From the NCBI GenBank assembly GCA_016841625.1, contig JAENYU010000014.1:36729-86685 (forward strand): DNA of 49,957 nucleotides, given 5' to 3'. The notes under the pieces were generated by a model that was given only the letters and a program-made list of their open reading frames with translations, had not been told where the DNA came from and did no database searches. The position numbers were made by a program, and so were the translations under genes. Positions 35,714 through 44,570 of the stretch are shown here, in pieces (the first letter of the stretch is position 1; the number at the start of each line of letters is the position of its first letter). This DNA comes from Methanobacteriota archaeon (GTDB taxonomy: Archaea; Halobacteriota; Methanosarcinia; Methanosarcinales; Methanosarcinaceae).

Positions 35714-36340
35714 ATGCCTCACGAGTCGCACAGGGAGGAGGACAGTTTCGAGTCCCAGTACATAGAAAAATACCTGAGCGAGTATGCCAGTGTTTCCTCC
35801 ATCGTGCGTGAGGCGTTGCCTTTCGAACTTGTTGCAACTGTTGGAGGCGTTATTGCAGGGATCATTTTTTCCGGTATGACCGACGAACTCGAGATGATCC
35901 CGGGTTTGATTGTGATCTATCCAGGGGTGCTGGGGCTTCGCGGAAACATCTCTTCTACCCTCGGTTCCCGGCTTGGCAGTGCAATCCACATGGGGCTGAT
36001 CACTGACATTGACAGGAACAACCCCGAACTTACCAACAACATAAACGGCTCCCTGCTCCTGGGTTTTTTCATGGCGGTCCTGCTGGGACTGCTCGGGCAT
36101 TTTGTAACCCTTGCCCTGGGTTTTGAAAGTGCGGGGGCGTTCAAACTCATCCTTATTTCCGTTATTGCCGCGCTTACTTCGGGAATTATCCTCTCCGTAG
36201 TTGCAGTCCTGCTTGCTATCGGGATGTTCAGGTTCGGCTTTGACCCGGATAACGTGGTTACGCCCTCTATCGCCACCATAGGGGACATTGTTTCTATGTT
36301 TATGCTCTTTGTTGCGGCAAAACTGGTGGTGATGCTGTGA
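35714..36340 (+). CDS. MgtE-type divalent cation transporter, first half
   Basis: This is a membrane protein of about 208 aa from the MgtE/SLC41 transporter domain. After a hydrophilic N-terminus come about five TM segments. The family motifs are PGVLGLRGNISSTLGSRLGS and DPDNVVTPSIATIGDI, the acidic and asparagine-rich ion path. Unlike bacterial MgtE it has no CBS or N domain. The ATG at 35714 is preferred over 35696, which lies inside the TATA element. The stop overlaps the next gene's GTG by 4 bp, so the pair likely forms one heteromeric transporter. Confidence 0.85.
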   Translation: MPHESHREEDSFESQYIEKYLSEYASVSSIVREALPFELVATVGGVIAGIIFSGMTDELEMIPGLIVIYPGVLGLRGNISSTLGSRLGSAIHMGLITDIDRNNPELTNNINGSLLLGFFMAVLLGLLGHFVTLALGFESAGAFKLILISVIAALTSGIILSVVAVLLAIGMFRFGFDPDNVVTPSIATIGDIVSMFMLFVAAKLVVML

Positions 36341-36918
36341 AAAGAAGGGAAAGGGGTGCTAGCAGTTACTATACGGTGGGGGGCATTGTCCGGAGGGGGC
36401 TTCCGGTCCTTTCGCTTACCTGTGTAATAGGGATCATTGTGGGACAGATCCTGAACTCAAGAGAAAGCAGCCTTATCTCGATGCCTGCGATCCTGATCCT
36501 TATTCCTGCCCTGATAAAGATCGGAGGGGACACAGGGAGCATGCTTGGGGCCCGGCTTTCTTCCGCCTTCCACATGGGGCTTGGAGACCGTATCTCCCAC
36601 AACCCCGTGGTCCACAACAGTCTGATAGCTGTGGGCATCGTGGGGATGGTGTCTTCGGTCTCAGTCAGCGTGCTGGTCTGGCTGGCCAGCAATTTGATGG
36701 GATTCGGGATGCCTTACCTGACACTTCTGGAAATTAGCCTGATTGCTGTTTCCATTGAGCTGGTTGTGGTATACTCAGCGACGATAGGCATCGCCTTTGC
36801 TTCCCACCGTTTCGGGATCGACCCTGACGACACCGTGATCCCGCTGATAGCGACACTTGGAGACTTTGTAGGTGTTATCGGGATTTTCGTAGCCCTGAGC
36901 CTGTTGAACATAGTGTGA
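36337..36918 (+). CDS. MgtE-type divalent cation transporter, second half
   Basis: This 193-aa paralogue of the preceding gene starts at a GTG overlapping its stop. It has about five TM segments with the motifs IKIGGDTGSMLGARLSSAFH and GIDPDDTVIPLIATLGDFVG. Two half-transporters in tandem are common in archaea and presumably assemble as a dimer resembling SLC41. Mg2+ is the likely substrate, but other divalent ions cannot be excluded. Confidence 0.85.
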   Translation: MKRRERGASSYYTVGGIVRRGLPVLSLTCVIGIIVGQILNSRESSLISMPAILILIPALIKIGGDTGSMLGARLSSAFHMGLGDRISHNPVVHNSLIAVGIVGMVSSVSVSVLVWLASNLMGFGMPYLTLLEISLIAVSIELVVVYSATIGIAFASHRFGIDPDDTVIPLIATLGDFVGVIGIFVALSLLNIV

Positions 36919-37090
36919 TTTTGATGAAGAGACAAAAGGAAAATTCGGGAATCTGTTGCTTCCCAGGCCCTAAATTACTTTTGATTTATATTACATGATT
37001 TCCTAAAATATTAATCAGTTTGAAAATTAATAATTACTATGAGGTAAATACAGTACATATCAATAATTGTGTAGAGTTGATACATAGACC

Positions 37091-38290
37091 ATGTTCCCGA
37101 AAGAATTCAGGTACAGTCCAAGAAATCTCTTAGATTTGTTGACTGAGATGAAGGATACTTCCGAACTCATGGTGGACCTTGCATACTCTGCAATGATCTA
37201 CGATGATGAAGATATCGCAGAAGAGGTGCTCCATCTTGAAGACAAAATGGACACTCTTGATTACAACATGAAGATGGCCGCGATGCTGAGCACGCGTCGG
37301 GTTGACGAAGCCGAAGAACTCCTGGGAGTTTTAAAGGTTGCCGCCTCCTCGGAAAACATTTCAAACGCCGCAGGTGATATTGCCAAGATCATCCTTATGA
37401 ACATGGGCATCCCCATGGAACTGAAGGTCGCCCTGCGCGAAGCCGAAGAGACCGTTGTGCGGGCAACCGTGGCTGAGGAATCCTCCATGGCCGGCCGGAC
37501 TCTGGGTGATCTTGAGCTGGACCTTGAAACCGGAATGTGGGTGATCGCAATCCGGAGAAGCGAGGACTGGATTTATGACCCTGACAAGGAAACCCGGATC
37601 CGCCAGGACGACGTGCTCATCGCAAGGGGGCATGACGAAGGAGTTCCCATTTTCTTCGATATGGCAACGACCCGGAAATTTGTCCCGAAAGAGATCGAGC
37701 ATGACATGGTCCTGAAAGACCTCGAGCATGCCGTAGACATCATCGTGGACATGAAAAACATGTCCGAACTTTCGGTAGGGCTTGCATACTCTGCCATCCT
37801 CTTCGACAACGAAGACATCGCATACGAGGTAAGTGCCCTTGAATCGGAAATGGATTCCATGAAGTACGAACTCCAGCACTGGGTCCTTGAGACTGCAAAG
37901 CACGTTGAGGACGTAAACCAGCTCAGGGGAATCCTGCACCTGGCAAGTGCCTCCGAGGCGATTTCCGATGCAGCCTACGGGATTGCCGACACAGTGCTCC
38001 GGGACATCGAACTTCACCCGGTCATAACCCTCGCCGTCCGGAAATCCGAAGAGGTCATCACCCGCCTGCAGGTGGAAAAATGCTCTCCCATTGTGGGCAA
38101 GACTTTCTCCGAACTGAACCTCGAGACCGAAACCGGGCTGCATGTGATGGCAATCAAGCGGGACGAGCGCTGGGTCTATGCCCCGAAGGGCCATACCGTG
38201 ATACAGGCGGGAGACCTGTTAATCGCCCGCGGCTCGCAGATCGGGGAAGGGGCACTTATTGAGATGTGCGAGTGTAAGCTGCGCCAGTAA
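37091..38290 (+). CDS. tandem PhoU-like/TrkA-C (RCK_C) protein
   Basis: This 399-aa cytoplasmic protein is a duplicated module. Each half has a PhoU-like helical domain (DLAYSAMIYDDEDIAEEV; GLAYSAILFDNEDIAYEV) and an RCK_C domain (GRTLGDLELDLETGMWVIAI; GKTFSELNLETETGLHVMAI) ending with DDVLIARGH or GDLLIARGS. RCK_C domains bind small ligands and gate cation channels. Its position 170 bp after the MgtE pair suggests it regulates that transporter. No membrane segment is present. Confidence 0.88.
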   Translation: MFPKEFRYSPRNLLDLLTEMKDTSELMVDLAYSAMIYDDEDIAEEVLHLEDKMDTLDYNMKMAAMLSTRRVDEAEELLGVLKVAASSENISNAAGDIAKIILMNMGIPMELKVALREAEETVVRATVAEESSMAGRTLGDLELDLETGMWVIAIRRSEDWIYDPDKETRIRQDDVLIARGHDEGVPIFFDMATTRKFVPKEIEHDMVLKDLEHAVDIIVDMKNMSELSVGLAYSAILFDNEDIAYEVSALESEMDSMKYELQHWVLETAKHVEDVNQLRGILHLASASEAISDAAYGIADTVLRDIELHPVITLAVRKSEEVITRLQVEKCSPIVGKTFSELNLETETGLHVMAIKRDERWVYAPKGHTVIQAGDLLIARGSQIGEGALIEMCECKLRQ

Positions 38291-38465
38291 GCTTTACGCC
38301 AGTAAGCTTTGCCCCATTATTTTGAATTAAATCCCGGGGAAGGGGTATGCCTAATCCGGAAACCCCGGGTCGGATAGCTCTGGCTTTTCGGGCTTTTTTT
38401 TAATGTTTCCTTTTTTGTCCTGTTTTTTATATATTTGAGGCACCAATTAGTCTATGGGAGTGATT
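38291..38465. other. intergenic spacer with T-tract and promoter
   Basis: A GGGC-rich stretch followed by a run of T at about 38392-38402 fits a terminator for the upstream gene. A TTTATATATTT TATA element near 38424-38434 serves the next gene. Confidence 0.45.
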
Positions 38466-39344
38466 ATGGCGTTTGTTGGAGTTTCAAGAGATGAAGATAC
38501 CCTGGAATCCGTAAAAGTTGCCGTGGAACTGGCAGGAGGGCTCGGGATCCCGAAGGGTTCCACGGTGCTGATCCGGCCCAATGCCAATACAGGAGACCTG
38601 CCCCCAGGGTCCACAAATCCCGAAGTCCTGAGGGGGGCTATCCGGGAGGTTCGGAAATGCAAACCCGACAAAATCATTGTTGCGGAAAAATCCATGAGCT
38701 CGCTGGACACGGAAAAGGTCCTGAAGAGCCTGGGGCTCTGGCAGGTTGCGGAGTCCGAAGGAGTGGACGAGGTCCTGACCTTTGACCACATGAAACGCGG
38801 GCACATGAAACCGGACGGGGCTTCTTCCTGGCCTGTGGGATTTTACGTGCCCGAAATACTGTATTCGGTTGATTATATGATCGCCCTTCCCGTGATCAAG
38901 ACCCACTGGACGGCAAGCTTTACCATGGGACTGAAGTCCCAGATCAGCATAACCGCAGACCAGGACCGGAGGCAGCTTCCCCACGGGAAGCACAGGGACC
39001 CTCTTTTCGGGAACATGATAGCAGAGGCAAACCTTATCTTCAAGCCTGATTTCTACATTTCCGATGCCACGAAATGCTTCGTCACCCATGGCCCTAACGT
39101 CGGGACCCTGAGAGAACCCGGCCTCATCATCGCAAGTCCCGACGTGATAGCCAATGACGTGGTGGGCCTGGCCCTCCTCAAGACGCTCGGTACCATTCCG
39201 AAAATCCAGGAAAGTTCGGTCTGGGCTCAGCCGCAGATCAAAAGGGCGGTAGAACTGGGGCTTGGGGTCCGGGACAGGGAGGAAATCGTGATTAAGAGTT
39301 CCGGGGTCGAAGAAATCGAAGCTATTACAGCCAATACCCGTTGA
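38466..39344 (+). CDS. DUF362 family protein
   Basis: This 292-aa protein is from the DUF362 family, often annotated as iron-sulfur-associated, but it lacks cysteine motifs. Visible family features are LIRPNANTGDLPPGSTNPEV near the start, DKIIVAEKS, the ALPVIKTHWTASFTMGLKSQ core, and PDVIANDVVGLALLK. The ATG at 38466 has GGAGTGA directly upstream and is preferred over 38454. The function is not known. It appears monocistronic. Confidence 0.8.
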   Translation: MAFVGVSRDEDTLESVKVAVELAGGLGIPKGSTVLIRPNANTGDLPPGSTNPEVLRGAIREVRKCKPDKIIVAEKSMSSLDTEKVLKSLGLWQVAESEGVDEVLTFDHMKRGHMKPDGASSWPVGFYVPEILYSVDYMIALPVIKTHWTASFTMGLKSQISITADQDRRQLPHGKHRDPLFGNMIAEANLIFKPDFYISDATKCFVTHGPNVGTLREPGLIIASPDVIANDVVGLALLKTLGTIPKIQESSVWAQPQIKRAVELGLGVRDREEIVIKSSGVEEIEAITANTR

Positions 39345-39719
39345 TTTGTTCCCGGTATCTATGGGAAAAAGGAAAGCCGATATACCGAAATAGGTTTTTG
39401 GGCGGGGCTGGTTTCAGGGCCAAATCAAGACGTTCCTGGTCAACAGGTTGTGCTCGTCAGGCAATCGAATATGTTCTTGACCAGAAGGTTGCCATTTTGG
39501 GTCAACAGGGAACTGGGCGGATATACTTGAGGACACGGGGAGCAAGGCTTTCCGGTTGATTCGGGGGCATTATCGGTGGCTTAATCCCTTTTTTTCTTTA
39601 TTTCAAAGTAACTTTTCTCTGCTCAGGGCTACTATTTTGATCTTCATCTTTTGATCCCAACTGTATAAACTTGAATATATATCACCAAAATTTATTTATT
39701 TTCAACTGCCCCATAGGTT
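39345..39719. other. intergenic region, no convincing gene
   Basis: A 72-codon frame at 39341-39559 overlaps the previous gene, lacks a ribosome site and looks spurious. Near-repeats CCTGGTCAACAGG/TTGGGTCAACAGG lie at about 39435-39510. An AAATTTATTTATT box near 39687-39699 fits a leaderless promoter for the zinc-ribbon gene. Confidence 0.45.
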
Positions 39720-39941
39720 ATGGGGTATTTTTCCATGAAATGCGAAATTTGTGAAGTAGAAAGTGACTCGAGATACTGCGAACAATGCGGCGAAGTCATG
39801 AATGAAGTCATCAGGAAGGTAGGGGAAGCCCGCTGGGCTGCAATGGACGACTGTTCCTACATTTATCCGCTGGTCCGGCGTGTGGGTAAAGGCGAACTTA
39901 CTGTCCACGACATTATCCAGTCCCTTGATGTTGAAGACTGA
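39720..39941 (+). CDS. small zinc-ribbon protein
   Basis: This 73-aa protein has two CxxC knuckles, C8/C11 (KCEICEVE) and C20/C23 (YCEQCGEV). The helical tail is DDCSYIYPLVRRVGKGELTV ending DVED. An internal ATG at 39735 would remove five residues and keep the zinc site. The TATA box about 27 bases upstream supports a leaderless start at 39720. A regulatory or RNA/DNA-binding role is possible; the family is unnamed to me. Confidence 0.65.
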   Translation: MGYFSMKCEICEVESDSRYCEQCGEVMNEVIRKVGEARWAAMDDCSYIYPLVRRVGKGELTVHDIIQSLDVED

Positions 39942-39985
39942 TTTTTGTTTTCCGGAAATTACAGAAATCCGTTTTCGAACTTTGG

Positions 39986-40012
39986 GAAACAGCCTCGATA
40001 GGAGGCTGTTTC
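39986..40012. terminator. 11-bp stem-loop after the zinc-ribbon gene
   Basis: GAAACAGCCTC (39986-39996) and GAGGCTGTTTC (40002-40012) form a perfect stem with a 5-nt loop, 45 bp after the stop codon. There is no long T-tract. Confidence 0.55.
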
Positions 40013-40094
40013 ACTGATATTCCATTATCTCCTGCCCTGCCAGCTCTGGCTTTAATTACCGGAGGCGCCGGAATTACTGCTCTGGGGATATTGA

Positions 40095-40138
40095 CCTTAA
40101 GCCCGTGAGCTTAAGGACCTTACACCGGAGTCCCGGTG
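40095..40138. repeat. two adjacent perfect hairpins
   Basis: CCTTAAGC-ccgtga-GCTTAAGG (40095-40116) is followed 6 bases later by CACCGG-agtc-CCGGTG (40123-40138). Confidence 0.6.
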
Positions 40139-40436
40139 CAAAACCCCTGTTCAGCCTTTAGTGTCTGAGATTAATGTCTGAGATTAATGTCTGAAACTAT
40201 GTCTGAAAAACCTTTAACTTGCAAACATCCCTAAAATTAATATCTCTTTAGCCTTAATATTAGAGTGTTGATGTGAAGTAATAAAGTTAGCAGAGTAATT
40301 TAGAGTTTCAGATTTAAGGTTTCAGATTTAAAGTTTCAGACAAATTTATGGAGTAAATTACAGAGCGTACAGGGGAATTCCGGAAAGTGGGATTCCGGCA
40401 TGAATTTTTTAACCAGTTCAGGAATCGGTGCAGGAT

Positions 40437-41021
40437 ATGAACAGAAATGCCGGGACAATCTTTTTGTTTTTCCTGCTGGCAGCAGTGCTTTTGCTGTCGG
40501 GATGTACGGAAAAAGAAGGGGTAGGCGAGCAAGATGAAAACCGGGACTATCAGGATTCCGAAGGGGATGAGAACGTGAGCATCAGGGATATCAGGGTTTT
40601 GAGCGAGGCATTCGAACCGAAAGGCATAATCCCCGAAAAGTATACCTGCAACGGGGCAAACATCAATCCTCCTATCGGATTCGAGGGGATACCCGATGAG
40701 GCGAAGAGCCTTGTGCTTATCCTGGACGACCCGGATGCGCCAATGGGCACCTTTACACACTGGGTGGTCTGGGATATCGAACCTGTTGCGGGAATTGAGG
40801 AAGACAGCATCCCCGGAGTCGAGGGGATGAATGATTTCAGGAAAATCGGGTATGGAGGTCCCTGCCCGCCTTCCGGCACCCACAGGTATTTCTTCAGGGT
40901 CTATGCCCTTGACAAAAAGCTGGAAATAAAAGCCGGAGCCGGGAGAAAAGATGTAGAGAACGCAATGATAGGGCATATCCTTGCGGAAGGGGAACTGGTC
41001 GGGAAGTACGGAAAGGCCTGA
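40437..41021 (+). CDS. YbhB/YbcL (PEBP-like) lipoprotein
   Basis: This 194-aa lipoprotein has a signal peptide and lipobox LLLSGC (about residues 18-23), then an acidic linker (EQDENRDYQDSEGDE). The phosphatidylethanolamine-binding-protein fold follows: CNGANINPPIGFEGIPDEAK, the DDPDAP box, GTFTHWVVWDI and the YGGPCPPSGTHRYFFRVYAL block. PEBP homologues bind small anionic ligands; the role in archaea is unclear. ATG 40437 is chosen; an in-frame GTG lies at 40428. msrA follows after 47 bp. Confidence 0.85.
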   Translation: MNRNAGTIFLFFLLAAVLLLSGCTEKEGVGEQDENRDYQDSEGDENVSIRDIRVLSEAFEPKGIIPEKYTCNGANINPPIGFEGIPDEAKSLVLILDDPDAPMGTFTHWVVWDIEPVAGIEEDSIPGVEGMNDFRKIGYGGPCPPSGTHRYFFRVYALDKKLEIKAGAGRKDVENAMIGHILAEGELVGKYGKA

Positions 41022-41068
41022 TTCTCCAAAAAATCCGACGAGGGGGGAGTAAACTGTCTGAAAAAGAA

Positions 41069-41599
41069 ATGAGTGAACATAGTCCTGACTATTTTGAAAA
41101 CCCGGAAGATCCCCTGCAAAAAGCCACTTTTGCCGCAGGCTGCTTCTGGGGCATTGAGGCGGCTTTCCGGCAGGTCAAAGGAGTGGCCGCAACGGCTGTC
41201 GGGTACACCGGCGGGCACACTGAAAATCCTTCTTATGAGGACGTCTGCACCGACAGGACCGGACATGCGGAAGCCGTGCGCATAATCTTTGACCCTGAGC
41301 TTGTTTCCTATGAGAAACTGCTGGAAATCTTCTGGAAAATCCATGACCCTACAACGGAAAACCGGCAGGGTCCGGATGTCGGGTCCCAGTACCGCTCAGC
41401 TATCTTTTACCATGACGATGAACAAAAAGCCACAGCTTTCATCTCGAAAGAGCGGCTGGAAAAGTCAGGGGAATTCAAAAAACCGATCGTAACCGAGGTC
41501 GTCCAGGCTTCCACGTTCTACCTTGCCGAAGACTACCACCAGCAGTACTTTGAAAAGAAAGGGTTTATGGGGCAGATTATCCACAGCCTGAAAAAGTAA
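41069..41599 (+). CDS. msrA: peptide-methionine (S)-S-oxide reductase MsrA
   Basis: This enzyme reduces methionine-S-sulfoxide in oxidised proteins. The 176-aa sequence has the catalytic GCFWG (C25), the GYTGGHTENPSYEDVCTDRT block and the DPTTENRQGPDVGSQYRS block. No MsrB domain is fused. The ATG has no close ribosome site, whereas GGGGGGAG lies just before an in-frame CTG at 41054, which would add SEKE. It probably shares a transcript with the upstream PEBP gene. Confidence 0.95.
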   Translation: MSEHSPDYFENPEDPLQKATFAAGCFWGIEAAFRQVKGVAATAVGYTGGHTENPSYEDVCTDRTGHAEAVRIIFDPELVSYEKLLEIFWKIHDPTTENRQGPDVGSQYRSAIFYHDDEQKATAFISKERLEKSGEFKKPIVTEVVQASTFYLAEDYHQQYFEKKGFMGQIIHSLKK

Positions 41600-41704
41600 T
41601 CCGTAAAGTGGGATCAGGGTGATCCGTACACTTTATAATATACGCATTCAGTTGAGGATATAAGCCATATAGTTGATGAAATACGGGTTTATAAGCAGGA
41701 TCAG

Positions 41705-41815
41705 CTTAAGGCAGGTCTACAGCCCGGCTTAAGGCAGGTCTACAGCCCGGCTCAAGGCATGTCTACAGCCCGGCTTAAGGCATGTCTACAGCCCGGCTTA
41801 AGGCAGGTTTGCAGG
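41705..41815. repeat. 23-bp tandem repeat, nearly five copies
   Basis: Units of CTTAAGGCAGGTCTACAGCC plus CGG run at 41705-41727, 41728-41750, 41751-41773 and 41774-41796, plus a partial fifth. Copies differ at one or two bases. It lies in the 294-bp gap between msrA and ccmA. Confidence 0.9.
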
Positions 41816-41893
41816 CAGATCGCTGTGAGCCTGCGGGTTTAGGGGGAACCATATAAAAAGATTAATTTAGATTGATTCCTAAAGTAGTTCCGG

Positions 41894-42607
41894 ATGGAAA
41901 GCGCGGTCTCAATACGGAATCTATCAAAAGCCTTCGGGAAAACCCCTGTCCTGAAAAACCTGGACCTTGACCTGAAAAAAGGCGAATTTACAGTTATTTT
42001 TGGCCCCAACGGAGCCGGCAAGACCACTCTTTTAAAACTTATAGCAACCCTTATTGAGCCTGGCGAAGGTTCTGTTCTTATAAAAGGGCTCGACTCGGCC
42101 GAAGAACCGGAGAAAGCCCGGAAAGAAATCGGGATGCTTTCCCATGAATCTTATTTATACGGGGATCTTACGGCTGAAGAAAACCTCCTTTTTTTCGGAC
42201 AGATGTACGGGCTCGGAAAGCAGGAACTTGAAACAAGGGCCACGTACCTCTTAAAAGAGGTGGGACTCGAAACAAGGGCTGACGAAAGGGTCAGCACCTT
42301 TTCCAGGGGCATGAAACAGCGCCTTTCCATCGCAAGAGCTTTGATCCACGAACCTTCCATCCTCCTTCTGGACGAACCGTACACAGGCCTGGACCCGAAA
42401 GCCTCATCGGTCTTCGAGCAGATCCTGAAAAGCCCCGCTTTTGAAGCAAGCAGTAAAATAATGGTCTCCCACGACCTTGAAAGAGGCTTTGCCCTCTGCG
42501 ACCGGATACTTGTCATTAAAGCCGGCAGAATTGTTTATGACGGGCTTAAAGGAGATTTTTCAGGATTTTCGGAGTTTAAGGAGGAGTGTGCCCCCCTTCT
42601 AGCCTGA
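41894..42607 (+). CDS. ccmA: haem-exporter-type ABC ATPase (CcmA-like)
   Basis: This is the ATP-binding subunit of the CcmABCD haem-handling system for cytochrome c maturation. The 237-aa sequence has Walker A GPNGAGKTT (37-45), signature FSRGMKQR (136-143), Walker B LLLDEP (157-162) and switch VSHD (191-194). The specific name rests on the adjacent ccmB- and ccmC-like genes rather than on the ATPase itself. Confidence 0.85.
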   Translation: MESAVSIRNLSKAFGKTPVLKNLDLDLKKGEFTVIFGPNGAGKTTLLKLIATLIEPGEGSVLIKGLDSAEEPEKARKEIGMLSHESYLYGDLTAEENLLFFGQMYGLGKQELETRATYLLKEVGLETRADERVSTFSRGMKQRLSIARALIHEPSILLLDEPYTGLDPKASSVFEQILKSPAFEASSKIMVSHDLERGFALCDRILVIKAGRIVYDGLKGDFSGFSEFKEECAPLLA

Positions 42608-42700
42608 CCTGCTGGCTGACCCGCTGGCTTTTACAGGTTAAAAATTGCCTCAAATACAATATATAAGGATAGCAATAACAACAAAAAACAAAAACAGGAT

Positions 42701-42780
42701 AAAGTTGAATAAAGCTGGATAAAATTGAATAAATTTGTATAAAGTTGAATAAAGTTGAATAAAGCTGGATAAAGTTGGAT
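42701..42780. repeat. 10-bp tandem repeat, eight copies
   Basis: Eight units of AAAGTTGAAT and variants (AAAGCTGGAT, AAAATTGAAT) occupy exactly 80 bp and end about 22 bases before the ccmB ATG. The unit length equals about one helical turn. Confidence 0.85.
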
Positions 42781-42802
42781 ATATAACAGGAGATTCAAAA
42801 AT

Positions 42803-43483
42803 ATGATCCGGAGCCTTTACATTGCCGCAAAAGACCTGAAAGCCGAGTTCCGGACCAAGCAGATGTTCAACTCAATGCTTATTTTTTCCCTGTTAGTGCT
42901 CGTGGTATTCAGCATCTCCTTCGGGGATTTCCTGGGGGACAGTTCTAAGGTGGAAAAGCTCGCCCCGGGCGTGCTCTGGGTCGCGTTCACCTTTGCAGGC
43001 ATGCTCGGGCTTTCCCGGACCTTTGTGATGGAAAGTGAAAACGGCTGCCTTGAAGCTCTCAAGCTCTGCCCTGTTGACAGGAGCGCAATCTATACCGGGA
43101 AGGTCTTTTCGAACCTGGTGATCGTATTCCTTATGGAAATCGTAACTATTCCTTTCTTTATCGTGCTCTTCAACTACAGCCTGGACTCCGGCACCCTGCT
43201 CCTGCTCGGGCTCGTCCTCCTGCTCGGGACTCTGGGCTTTATCATTGTCGGGACCCTTCTCTCTGCCCTGACCCTCAGCACCCGCACCCGGGAACTTCTC
43301 CTTCCCGTCCTGCTCCTTCCCGTACTCCTTCCCGTGCTCATCCCCGGGGTAGAGGCAACAGCGGGAGTCCTTGCAGGAAACGGTCTTTCCGGAATATCTT
43401 CCGAACTCAGGTTGCTTGCGGTCTATGACCTCATTTTCTTTGCAGTTTCCCACCTGGTTTTCGAGTACGCGATTTCGGACTGA
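42803..43483 (+). CDS. ccmB: CcmB-like haem exporter permease
   Basis: This 226-aa protein has about six TM segments. The family-like start SLYIAAKDLKAEFRTKQMFN is followed by the first TM and GDFLGDSSKVEKLAPGVLWV. LSRTFVMESENGCLEALKLC is a conserved CcmB cytosolic loop. LSTRTRELLLPVLLLPVLLP lies near the C-terminus. AGGAGAT lies 9 bases before the ATG. It follows the CcmA-like gene after a 195-bp gap containing the 10-bp repeats. Confidence 0.9.
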   Translation: MIRSLYIAAKDLKAEFRTKQMFNSMLIFSLLVLVVFSISFGDFLGDSSKVEKLAPGVLWVAFTFAGMLGLSRTFVMESENGCLEALKLCPVDRSAIYTGKVFSNLVIVFLMEIVTIPFFIVLFNYSLDSGTLLLLGLVLLLGTLGFIIVGTLLSALTLSTRTRELLLPVLLLPVLLPVLIPGVEATAGVLAGNGLSGISSELRLLAVYDLIFFAVSHLVFEYAISD

Positions 43484-43700
43484 GGGGCTGGATCGGAGTC
43501 GAAGTCGAAGTCGGAGTCAGGTAAAGGTTCGAGACCTAACCGGTTAAAAACGAATCAATAATAAATAATGTGAAATGATCATAGTAGCAGGTTAAACTTT
43601 CAAAAAGAACTATTTACATACCACTGGTTAATTATATTTATATACCTATTCAGTTATTTTCCCGATTAATTATCTCAATTACCGGATTACGTGAAATACA

Positions 43701-44423
43701 ATGGCAGCAAATTCCAGAAAAACCGGAGTGCTGGCGGCTTTGGCTGCCGGGGTAATGCTTCTTGCAGTCTACATGATCTTCTTTTACCTGCCCCCCATAA
43801 GGGACGAATCCGGGGCAGTGCTGAGCGACAGCTTCAGGATCTTTTTCTTCCACATGCCAATAGCCATCACTTCCTACCTGGCTTTTGCCATTGTGTTTGT
43901 TGCAAGTGTGTTCTATCTCCGGGAAAAAGCCCTCAAGTGGGACATCTATGCCCGCTCGGCTGCCGAGATAGGGGCACTTTTCTCTTTCCTGGTCCTGGCC
44001 ACTGGCTCGATCTGGGCAAAGGACGCCTGGGGCTGGTACTGGATCTGGGACCTCAGGCTGACGACTTCCCTGGTCCTTTTCCTGGTCTACCTCGCTTACC
44101 TCATGCTCCGGAAGTCCCTCGAAGAGCCCGAAAAAAGAGCGCAGTTAGCTGCCGTTTTTGGGATAGTGGGTTTTGTGTCCGTGCCCCTGAGCTTCTTTTC
44201 TATCCGGCTCTGGCGTTCGGCTCACCCTCTTATGTTCGGGGGAAACAGTGGAGGAAGCGGGGGAAGCGGACTTGAGGGAACTGCCCTGCAACTGACCCTT
44301 GCAGTGAATTTCATCGCTTACCTCCTGCTCTTTGCAGCCCTCTTTGCGGTGAAGGTGGAAAATGAGAGGATGCAGGAAGCTGTTGATGAGAAAAGGTATG
44401 GGGAATTTGAAGAGGGCATTTAA
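43701..44423 (+). CDS. ccmC: CcmC-like haem-delivery protein
   Basis: This 240-aa membrane protein has six TM segments. The tryptophan-rich signature WGWYWIWDLRLT (110-121) presents haem to CcmE. The flanking haem-ligand histidines are H51 (FFHMPIA) and H175 (RSAHPLM). A glycine/serine run (GGNSGGSGGSG) forms a loop. The C-terminus ends VDEKRYGEFEEGI. Together with ccmA and ccmB it indicates that this organism makes c-type cytochromes. Confidence 0.92.
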   Translation: MAANSRKTGVLAALAAGVMLLAVYMIFFYLPPIRDESGAVLSDSFRIFFFHMPIAITSYLAFAIVFVASVFYLREKALKWDIYARSAAEIGALFSFLVLATGSIWAKDAWGWYWIWDLRLTTSLVLFLVYLAYLMLRKSLEEPEKRAQLAAVFGIVGFVSVPLSFFSIRLWRSAHPLMFGGNSGGSGGSGLEGTALQLTLAVNFIAYLLLFAALFAVKVENERMQEAVDEKRYGEFEEGI

Positions 44424-44437
44424 GAAAAACAAATATT

Positions 44438-44502
44438 CCTCTTTTAAATTCCGCTTTTAAACTCCTCTTTTAAACTCCTCTTTTAAATTCCGCTTTTAAA
44501 CT
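44438..44502. repeat. 13-bp tandem repeat, five copies
   Basis: Units of CCTCTTTTAAATT/CCGCTTTTAAACT alternate between the convergent ccmC and P460 genes. Confidence 0.8.
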
Positions 44503-44570
44503 CCTTTCTTATACGTTTTCAGTTTTTAGATCTCTTATTTCCTGTTTTTCCCGGATTTTTCACTTTGCCT

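Larger units (their letters stand above)
39942..40436. other. structured intergenic region
   Basis: The 495 bp contain three strong hairpins (39986-40012, 40095-40116, 40123-40138). They also contain short tandem words TGTCTGAGATTAA (about 40158-40200) and GTTTCAGATTTAA (about 40304-40340). No ORF is supported. The first hairpin fits a terminator; the others may form an uncharacterised RNA or be decayed repeats. Confidence 0.5.

Noticed and set aside
39341-39559. 72-codon frame after the DUF362 gene
   Set aside because: Overlaps the DUF362 stop, lacks a ribosome site and has no recognisable sequence.
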